From assembly GCF_017591425.1 (NCBI RefSeq), contig NW_024465885.1, positions 46,371,001-46,435,000 of the forward strand: a stretch of DNA of 64,000 bases, written 5' to 3'. The stretch is from Ochotona curzoniae (lineage: Eukaryota; Chordata; Mammalia; Lagomorpha; Ochotonidae). Below, one piece after another: positions 48,501 through 59,200 of this stretch. The notes beneath the pieces were generated by a model. It searched no databases. It saw nothing but the letters and a program-made list of their open reading frames with translations, and was not told the DNA's origin. The position numbers were made by a program, and so were the translations under genes. How positions within the stretch are numbered: the first letter of the stretch is position 1; each line of letters starts with the position of its first letter.

Positions 48501-51500
48501 GCACACGAGCCAGAAGCGCTACGGCCTGGCCACCTCGGGGTGCGGCAGGGACCCACTGGATGACTGCCTCTTTGAAGAGAGCCTCATCAACCTGGGGCAG
48601 GACCAGATCTGGAGCGAGCACCCTCTGCAGATCGAGCTGCTGAAGCTCCTGCAGGTGCTCATTGTCCTGGAGCACCACCTGGGCCAGGCGCACGAGGAGG
48701 CCGCCAGCCAGCCGGCCCTGGCCCAGGAGTGGCAGAGGGCCCTCAGCTTCCAGCAGGCCATCAATGCCGTGCAGTACGTGCAGCCGCACCCGCTCACCTC
48801 CCAGGGCCTGCTGGTGTCCGCCGTGGTGAGGGGGCTGCAGCCGGCCTACGGCTACGGCATGCACCCGGCCTGGGTGAGCCTGGTCACACATTCCTTGCCA
48901 TACTTTGGCAAGTCCCTGGGCTGGACAGTGACGCCCTTTGTCGTCCAGATTTGCAAAAACCTGGACGAGCTGGTCAAGCAGTACGAGAGTGAATCTGTGA
49001 AGCTGTCGGTCAGGTACGTTGCGTGCTTCGCAGCATTGCCACTTGGTTGAGAGTTTCACAGTGAGCAGTCGCCTTGCCCACGACGCTGGCACGGGACTGT
49101 TTCAGGCTGATCGGAGGCCTGTGTGCATGTTACAGCATGCTGGTGCCGGGCGCTCCAGGGCGGGTCCTTCACCGTTGCTGCTGGGCAGCGCCCTGGCTGT
49201 CTCTCTCAGTGCTGCAGGGAGAGCCACATTGTTTCTGCCTGAAAATGTGAGGAATTCTGTAACCTGTGAATCCGTTTTTTCCACAGTGACACTCTGAATG
49301 TGAAATAGCACAAACAAAAGATACCTCTTGTTTATTTTTTTAAAACCCATTTAAGAGTCAGGGAGATGGAGACGAGCGTGGGCACTCACCTGCTGGTTTA
49401 CGCCCAGATGTTCCCAGCAGCTGGGACTACACCAGGACGGAAGCCAGGAGCGGGGAGTGCCATCCAGGTCAGGTGCACGCGTGGCAGAAAGCCTGTGATT
49501 TGAGCATCACTGCTGTCTCTGGGATCTGCTCCGGCAGGGAGCTGGAGTCTGGAGCCGGAGCGGGAATCAGCCCAGGCGCTCCACTGGGGCCGAGGGCGCC
49601 TCGGCCACCTGGCCGGATGCACCTGCCCCGTGATTCAGCATTAGAATACTATGTCATCGTGCGAGCCCGAGTTTATTTAAGATGGGGGCATCTGAGTGAT
49701 TTCTTTGTTTATATGGAAGATTCAAGGAGTTAGGGCCTCATTTCCAAAAGTTCTCAACCCCAGTGTCTCGTTCTGCACCACAGCAGCACCTCCAAGAAGG
49801 AGAACATTTCCCCGGATTACCCACTCACTCTTCTGGAAGGCCTCACAACCATCGCTCACTTCTGTCTCCTGGAGCATCCCAACCAAAACAAAAAGGTACG
49901 TTCTTTTTTCCCTGAATTTGAGGCAACTTTCACTCATGTACATTGTATCTCATTCCTTGGGTTATTACTTTTCCAAATAAGTGGAGTCGCATATGTGAGT
50001 AATGTGTGTATATAAATGATAGCAACGTATACGCAGATTGTAAATAGATGTGGGAAGTGCAAATGCCTGGTGCAAATGTGTATGCAAATGCATGTAAATG
50101 CACACCTGTGAGTTTGTTCTACCTGCGCTCCCTATCTCCCTTTCCAGTTGTAACAATGCGAAATGAAATGTAAAACTGCTTGTCTTGATTTTAAGCGCAT
50201 GTTCATCTTTCTGATATATTTTCATGTGTCCTGGTGTTCATGAAAGTGGAATTGGAAGGTGTCACAGCTCTTAGCTGCTCCACCTTGCCTAGGATTAAGT
50301 CGTAGTGCACCTCCAGTGGTTTGGTGGAATGGCAGAAGGCATTTGCAGTGTGGGGTCCCAGGCTGCGGCTGCCTGTCCCTGCACGGGAAGCACAGTGCTC
50401 GCAGACACCCGCATGGGCAGAGGCCAGCAGCTGTGGCCAGCCCCATCGGCACTGCTGCCAGGGGGCGGAGGGTGAGAGGTGGAAGCACTGGTCCCAGCTG
50501 CAGCCGGGGCTCATACGTTCATTTTAACATTCAGGCCACTGCTGTAAGTGACCCCACCAACTTGAGAAATGCCAGGAACGCCATCTTGGAAGAGCTGCCT
50601 CGGATTGTGAATACCATGGCCCTTCTCTGGAATGTTCTTAGAAAGGAGGAGACTCAAAAGAGACCAGTCGATCTCCTGGGGGCCACGAAGGGATCCTCCT
50701 CTGTTTACTTTAAAACCACCAAAGTGAGTAGTTTACGGTTGACTTAATCTGGCTCTGTCCCACCCACATGGGACAGGTACATCGCCCCACAAAGGGAAGC
50801 GCCCGAGGAAACCCAAGTTAGAAGTCAGAAACAGAAGTTGCCAATGAGCAGCAGAAGGGAGGATGGGGAGTGAGGGCCAGGGCTGTGTTACAAGCTTCTG
50901 GTGAGTTGATGACTTGATGGCACCCCTGGGAACCCGCCTCAGTGGGTGGAAGTGGTACTGGTACAGCTGCTGCCCCCACTGCTCTCACGTCCTCCCAACC
51001 CCCAACCCTGCCCCCAGCCATTCCTGGAACCTTCCTAACCAGCTCAGCAGGCCCCACCCTGGCCACTCACTGTGCCTTGACATGGCACCACATGTCCACC
51101 ATAGTCCCAGCTGCTCCTGCTCCCACAATCCTCAAACTAGGAAGTCCTGGACAGGTGCCCACCTGGAAATTCACAACATGGCAGCTGGGTATACACAGGC
51201 AGGACATGGGAGCCCTGACATTGCTGTGCAGTAACTCTTGCTTTCCATTTTCTAGACCATAAGACAAAAAATCCTAGACTTGCTAAACCCCTTGACAGCG
51301 CAGCTCGGGGTCCAGCTGACCGCTGCCGTGGCCACGGTGTGGAGCAGGAAGAAAGCCCCGCGGCACAGTAAGATGAAGGTGAAGGTGGAGTGGGAGGTGC
51401 CCACACCGAACAGGCACTCCTGAGCCGTGTCTCAAATCAGTGAGGATTTGGTTGGGTGGGGAGGGACAAGCTCCCCTCTGACGTCTGTTGTCTAACTTTT

Positions 51501-53247
51501 CTGTAGTGAATACGGAATTCTTCCGTGTAACCTTTGTAATCTAACACCAACACAACAATCTTTATAACATGTGCACTTTAAGGGGGAAACAAATCCAAAG
51601 CGCTGAATCAGCCTCCTGGGCCAAGAAACCATCCATTACACTACTGGGAAGCCACCAGGGACCCAACAGGAAGACACCCACAGGTGGCCCCTTGTTGGGT
51701 TCCGTTGCCTGTTTCCCCCCACCTGGGCCCTCAGCAAGCCCTTTGGGACTCAGTGTCTCTGTTTCTACAAAATCAACGCAGCCTTCTTCCTCCACCAGGC
51801 ACCTGTGTCCCAGAGCACCTGCCCTCCTCCTGGGCGCCCTCAGCATCCCACTCGTGAGGATGGGCTCACTGAGCAGATGCACCTGCCCTCCTCCTGGGCG
51901 CCCTCAGCATCCCACCCGTGAGGATGGGCTCACTGAGCAGATGCACCTGCCCTCCTCCTGGGCGCCCTCAGCATCCCACCCGTGAGGATGGGCTCACTGA
52001 GCAGATGCACCTGCCCTCCTCCTGGGCGCCCTCAGCATCCCACCCGTGAGGATGGGCTCACTGAGCAGATGCACCTGCTGCTGATTTTCCCCAAAGGCCG
52101 CAGGCTTCTGGTGCAGGCTTCTGTTGTCAGAGTCCCGCCTCGCGGGCAGGGCCGGCTCGCATGTGCCTGACTGCTAGATTCTTTTCCCGGCCCTTGTGAC
52201 CTTGACCCTGTGTCTTGACACCGTTCTGTTTTGTTCAAATTAACTATGTGTCTTCCTAAAATGTGTTTATAAATTCCAGAGCCTTGGTGTCACTGCCCGC
52301 CCCATCATCCCATGGCACATTTTATTAACAAAACCTGAAAAAATGGGAAGTATTTCTGTAGCTAAAGGCTGACTCGCTCTATTCCCATCACTGGAGCCCT
52401 TCATATTGTTCCCTAGGAAACAACTGTTTAAAAGATGAAGCTCTGGGCCCAGAGCGGTAGCCTAGCAGTTAAAGCTTGCACACGCTGGGATCCCATATGA
52501 ACACCGATTCTATTCCCAGCAGCCCCACTTCCCATCCACCTCCCTGCTTGTGGACTGGGAAAGCAGTCGAGGACGGCCCAAAGCCTTGGCACCCTGCACT
52601 GTGTGGGAGACCCAGAAGAGGCTCCTGGCTTTGGATCAGCTCAGCTCTGGCGATTGCGATTGCTTGGGAAGTGAATTAGTGGACGAAAGATCTTTCTCTC
52701 TGTCTTTCCTCCTCTCTGAATATCTGACTTTCCAATAAAAATACATCTAAAAAGATGAAGTGTTTAAGACGCCCATGTCCCCTGAGTCCTGACTGAGTCC
52801 TGACTCCGGCTTCCTGCCAGCGCCATGGGCGAGCTCGGGGAATCCTGGCTCTCGGCTTTGGGAGCTTGGCTGTTGCAGGCGTGTGGGGGAATGGACCAGG
52901 GCGTGCGGGCGTGCTCTTATTCTCACTCGCACACTTGTTCACTTGCGTCTCCCTCACTCCTACCCTCACCACCTCTCTTTGTCTTTAATACTTTTTTTTT
53001 TTCAGTTAAAGCAAATTTGGGGCCAGTGTAATGGGTTAAGCTATAGGGACATGGGTTCAAGTCCCAGCTATTCCACTTCCAGTCCAGCTCTTACTGAAAC
53101 ACCTAGGAAAACAGTAGATGATGGCCAACCTCCTTGGGCCCCTGGGGGAGAATGGATGAAGCTGCTGGACCCAGGCTTGGTCCTGGCCCAGCCTGGCCAT
53201 TGTGGGAATGTAAGAAGTGGACTAGCAAATGGAAAATTCTCTCTCTT

Positions 53248-53278
<31 letters not shown>

Positions 53279-56200
53279 CTCTGACTTTCAAATAAATAAG
53301 TAATTAAAAAAAATTTTTCTTTTCCCAGGGACAATATTATAGACTGCTTTCTTTGTGCTGTCCTTACTCTTGTTTTCTGTCTGTAAGATTTCAAGTTATT
53401 TTCTTCTGTCTCCTTGACAGATTGTCCCGGTGGCAAGTGCCTCCCAGCTGACCCTTGTGGACTTGGTCTGTGCGCTCAGCACGCTGCAGACAGACACGGT
53501 GCTGCACCTGGTGAAGGAGGTGGTAAAGAGGCCGCCGCAGATCAAAGGAGACGAGGTGAGGAGCCGGGGACGGGCAGCAGGGGTGTGTGATGCAATGGCA
53601 GGGTGGTGTGCTTCGCAACACTGCTTCTCACACGCCAAAGTAGGCGGGAGCCCCAGCAGGCCAGGCAGGCCGCTCTGGCCGGGGGGTGCCTGCCGTTGGA
53701 GGCCGTCCACCCACAGCCCCGCTGCAGAGACTGGTGTCTGTGGCTTCCCGGAACCTTACGTTCCTGTTCAGAAAGAGGAAGAGGCACTTGCTGGGTAAAT
53801 ATTCAGTTTAAGGAGAAATGGAGCCCACCTCCAGTTAAGGCGGTAGACACCCATGTGATTGGGGAAGTGGCAGCTCTGGTGGGGTTTGTGGCCGCGATGA
53901 CGAGGGCAGCAGAGAGGTTGGAAGGGGAAGCAGCAGGGCCAGGTGGGCTCCAAGCAGAGTCAGAACAGAAATGATCAGAAAAGCACGACTTGGGGGTCGG
54001 GGCTCACTGTGGCCTGAGCCTCGTGGATTTGCACACTGGTGCCTCTCTAAATTGGACTCCCACCACAGGCTGGGACACGTGGAGCCTGTCCTATTTCAAA
54101 GGCTACCCTGCAGGTTCTTGAGAAAGACATTTCCTGGGCCCGACATGGTAGCCTAAGGGCCAAAGTCCTCTCCTTGAAAGCGCCAGGATCCCATATGGGC
54201 GCCGGTTCTAATCCTAGCAGCCCCGCTTCCCATCCAGCTCCCTGCTTGTGGCCTGGGAAAGCAGTCGAGGACGGCCCAAAGCCTTGGGATCCTGCACCTG
54301 CATGGAAGACCTGGAGAAAGCATCTGGCTCCTAGTTTTAGATCGGCTCAACTCTGGCTATTGCGGCCACTTGAGGAGTGAATCATCAGATGGAAGATATT
54401 CCTTTATGTATATCTGACTTTCCAATGAAAACAAATAAATCTTTTAAAAAAGAGAGACATTTGCCAGTCAGAGGAGGCATTGTGCTGTGTCAGAGGGCCA
54501 GAGAGGGTATTTCTAAGCTGTAAGCATATTCTTTTTTCCCCCCTATGATTTGAGAGAGACGATTGAACCCCATCTGCTGATTCATTCCCCAGATAGCGCT
54601 AACAGCCAGTGGGGCCAAAGGCTGGAGCCGGCAGTCCAGCCCAGGTCTCCCACATTTGTGGCAGAAACCCCGTCTTCTGAGCCCCACGCCTGCCCCCCGG
54701 TGTCTGCATCATCAGGAAGCCAGAGTCACAGGCTAATCCGGGCATTGACCCACACACTGCCATGGGACACAGGTGTCAGTTACCAGGCCAAATGTCCACC
54801 ACCTATGAGCTTTTTAAAAACAAGTCTTGAGGCTGACGTCGTGGCACAGTAAGTTAAGCCTGTGGTGTACAACGCTGGTATCCCATGTGGATGCCAGTTT
54901 CCGGCCCAGTTGCCTGATTCATCTCCCTGATAATGGCCTGCTATTGGGAAAAGCAGCCAGAGGTGGCTTAGCTCTTTGGGACCCTACACCATGCGGGACA
55001 CCCCAGTGAAGCCCTTGGCCTAGCCCAACGCCAGCTGATACATCATGTGGAAAGTGAACCAGCAAATGGAAGACCTCTCTCTCCATCTCTCTGTAACGGT
55101 GATTTTCAAATAAATAAATATATATCTTTTTTTTAATGGCATCTTCTAAAACAGTAGCAACAAAGGTCAGGGAGCTGTCTTCAGGTGTCGGGACAACTGT
55201 GAGCCTTCTTGGGCAGGCTCGGCCTGTGCCAGTACACAGCTCTGCGCTGCTGGAGCAGGTGCTCGTTCGGTCCAGTCCCTCAGGGTGAGGGCTGGGCCAG
55301 TTCATTCCTGCCACCCTTCTCACAGCCCAAGGGCAAGGGCTGCTGCAAAAAGAGGGCTCAAGGACCCTGATTCACATCTGGTTAAGCACATTTTTAAAAA
55401 TCAGTGCTATGGTATAGATCATTGGTTAAGCTATCGCCCACAGTGTTGGCATCCCATATGGGCACCGGTTCAAGTCTCCTGGCTGCTCCAGCTCCCTGCT
55501 GATGTGCCTGGGAGACCAGCGAAAGATGGTCCGCGTGCTTTGGGCCTCAGCACGTGGGGGACCTAGGTTGAGTTCCTTCTCCAGGATTGGCACGCCATTG
55601 CGCAAGTCCATTGTAGCTTATTTGAGGAAGGAACCAGCAGACAGGAGTGCTTGTTCCTCATTTCTCTCTGCCCTTCGTTTATTTAAATGATAATATATTA
55701 AAAATGTATGAGCTGTGAAAGGAGTAAATATTAGCTACTGAACACATCTCACAGGAATGCTGAGCAAAAACTAGACCTTCAGGTCAGAAATTGTGCTTTT
55801 GTTCATTTATTTTTTGTTTGCTTATTTTTATTGGAAAGCAGAAAGATTTACAGAGAGAAGTGGAGACAGAGAGAAAGATCTTCCACCCACTGGTTCACTC
55901 CCCAAGTGACCACAACAACTGGAGCTGAGCCAATCCGAAGCCAGTAGCCTCTTCCGGGTCTCCCATGCGGGTGCAGGGTCCCAAGGCTTTGGGCCGTCCT
56001 CGACTGCTTTCCCAGGCCACAGGCAGGGAGCTGGATGGGAAGCAGGGCTGCCAGGACACAAACGCATCCACATGGGATCCTTGCATGTATAAGGCCACTG
56101 GGCCATCACGTCGGACTCTGTCCAGCAAGTCTTATGAATGGGCCACCTTGGAGCAGAGCATTCTGAGTGGGGCTCCTACTTTTTTGTCAGCTCCGATAGG

Positions 56201-59200
56201 ACCCCTCAGAGCACTGAGCTGCCCCCTTCAGAACTTTTGGGTCCGGAGGCCCTGACCTTTGTGGCCTCCGCTGGAGGGCTGGCCTCAGGCCTCTCCACAT
56301 TGTGGTTGCCCTGTTGGCTTTCCCTCTATGTACGGAAACATGGAAGTAGCTTGGCTCAGAGAGCGCAACTGGGACATAGCACACTGAGCAAGCACTCAGC
56401 AGCAGTCAGTCCTCAGCTGATGTGCTCACGGCTCAGGCAGGTCTCAGGCTAAACTTGGCCTGCTGTGGGAGTCCAGTGCCCAGGCTCGGCTCTGTTGCTG
56501 TGGCAGCACAAGCTGAGATCTGCAGCACCTGCAGGCCATGGTGCCAGCACCCCGTACCCTCAGGCCTTGGTGAGAAGGAACTGGATCTTATCTGCTAACC
56601 AGCTTTAGCGGTTCATATAACACAAGTACGTTCTGTAGTTGGGTTGGTTGAGTAGCCAGGAGGGGCAAGGGAGCATGCTGAAACCAACCTCTTAGTGATT
56701 GTCCCACTAGGGGCTCAGGAAGTGAGCTGGCCTTGGTCTGAACAAGCTGACAGCCAAAATACTTTCTTAGCTCTAGTCTGGGCACTCCCACACGCTCTGG
56801 CTTCTTGACATTCTGTTGGGCAGACTCATGATAATGCCAGATTTCCCTCAGAAATAGAAAGTGTTAAGGAAACAGAGGCATGCATTTGGCATCACAGCTT
56901 GAGCCACTGTTTAAGATACCCCCTGTGCCTCGTGGAGTCCTTGGGTTCAAGTCCTCATCTGTCTGTCGAAGCTTCCTGCTGGGTGCACCTGGGTGGCAGC
57001 AGGGGGCGGCTCAGAGTCCCTGCCATGCACACGGGAAACCAGGTTGAACTCCTAACTCATGACTTGTACCTGGCCCAGCCCTGGCTGTTGTCAGCATCTG
57101 GGAGTGAACTTGCAAGTGGGAGATTGTCCCTCTGCCTCTCTACCTTTCAAATAAGCAAGATAAATGAATAGATTTTAAAAATATATGTGTGTGTGCACAA
57201 GACAGGTGGTCCCTGTCCAAACCTTGGGTGAACAGTTGTTGGCTAATGACTTGATAGATCCCAGTGGCCATATGATTTCCTCGTTTGAAGGTTGTGTTAT
57301 TTCTGTGGCTCTGTATGGAAGATTGTTTGACTAAAAGCCTTCACCATAGCTAAGTTAAGCTACCGCCTGCCAAGGCCAGCATCCCCCATAGAGTCCTGGC
57401 TGCTCTACTTGCAGTCCTGTTCCCTGCTGCCATGTCTGGAAAAGCATCAAAAGATGCTCCAAGTCCTCACGCCCCTGATTCCCATGCGGGAGGACTGGGC
57501 GGAGTTCCAGGCAGCCTTCTGGGGAGTGAACCTGTGGATGAAAGATCTCTCACTCTTTCCAAAAATGGCACTCTCCCTGCCCTGACCCCCATCTCCTGTA
57601 ACTCTATCAGATAACTAAATCCTGAATGAACTGAAAGAAGGACAATCTGTCCCCAGAAAAGGTCAGTGGGTTCTTTGCTCAGCTTAGTGTAGAAATCAAA
57701 GCCGGGAATCGGTTGCACAGTTGTATTTGCAAAGTGACCAGGGGAATGTGGAAGGAGAGAAGGGAAAGCACGTCCCAGGAGAGGGCTGGGGGTGGCTGCC
57801 TCTCGAGGGGAGAGCAGGAGAGACCCCAAAGGCCTGAGGAAGGTCTTGAGGCTTTAAGCACACCCATGGCCTTGTTCTCAAACAATGGAGGTGATAGGGA
57901 AAAGCCAATGTGAGATCTGAGATTAGAGCCCCTGAAGGCCTGAGCAGCTGCTCTCTGGGTGGCTCTTAAGCACAACCAAGTTCCTCTGTGCAGTTCATCT
58001 CAATTTCCCGCAGCTCAGTCCTCTTGCCAGCCTGAGTTTGCTGCCATTAAAGCCAGAATACCAGACGTAGCAAGGTACCTAGGAGGTTCTTTATATATGG
58101 GACTAGGGGTGGCGGGGGGAGGACAAGAAGGGGTTTAAACATCTGCCGTAGTGACAAGAGGGGGCTGTCAGGGACCAGGGACCAGGGAATGGCCGGGGAA
58201 GCCAGAACGCATGCAGGAGGAGGAAGAAGTGGATGGGAGGGTGGCCATGAGGGATTGGTGGATGGGATTGTTGGAGCCACAGCGATTGGTAGGTGGGCAG
58301 GGATTAGGGGCTGGGGCCATGAGAGATTGGTGAGTAGGGCTGTCGGGGCACCTTGAGGTTACAGCAGATTGGGGGGCGGGGGGCGGGTTTACAACAAAAT
58401 TAGAACCTAAAGGCCCATGAATCTTAAGGTAGCCAACCTAGGGGAAGCAGATACTTAAAACAGTACCAAGTCCAAAATATCAGGGGCCTTCAGGGCCGAT
58501 CGCATTCCTCCCTTCTATTATATTATAAAGGACAGGAGTGTCATTCTCCTTCATGGCTCCTTTGCACTCAGTGTGGGCACAGTGCTCTCAGGGCGGGGGT
58601 CTCAAGCTGGTGGGGGAGGAATGGGAGGCTCCTAGTCCTGCAGAAGAAGCTGGTTAATGGTTTGGTTAGAAAAAAATGTTTGCATTTGAGTGTGGATGAC
58701 GGGAATGGAAGGAGGGGTTACTTAGCAAAAGTCCCTTTGAAAAGATGGCTTGGGTTCTTCCTGCAGCTCGCAGGAGCACGTGGTCTCCCTGGGTTTGATT
58801 TGGTGAGGATCCTCTCGGGGTGCCGCTGTGGTAGCAGGTGGATCATCACGGCGGGCATTGACCTTCTGTGCAGTGTCCGCATTCCAGCCATTCTTGGATG
58901 GAGTGTCCGCTTGGCTTTGGCAGGGCACTGGGGTCACTTCTGCTCAGCCCTGATATTTCCTAACACTGCCCCACTACTAACAATCCTTCTCGAGGTTTAA
59001 CCATAGCTAGGCCATGGCGGGGGGACCTCCCTGTTTGTGCAGAGCCATGGCGTGCCAAGGGTCACTTCCAACGGTGAGTCCCGCTGGAGGGAAGGCATAC
59101 CAGCCTTGTGCAGTCTTCTCTGTTGAGTCAGGCCGCCTGGCTCCAGCCTAAGAAGCCTCTTTCAAACCCCTCATTGAGTAGCAGGGGAAAAAATCCCTTG

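Noticed and set aside
47887..49092. 401-codon minus-strand frame
   Set aside because: Lies opposite the GC-rich DOP1B exon; composition explains it, and it resembles no family.
51379..51423. Reading-through of exon 20 past its donor (gtgaaggtggag...) as real coding sequence
   Set aside because: The frame stops after 15 codons, and the next exon starts in phase 0 with conserved DOP1B residues.
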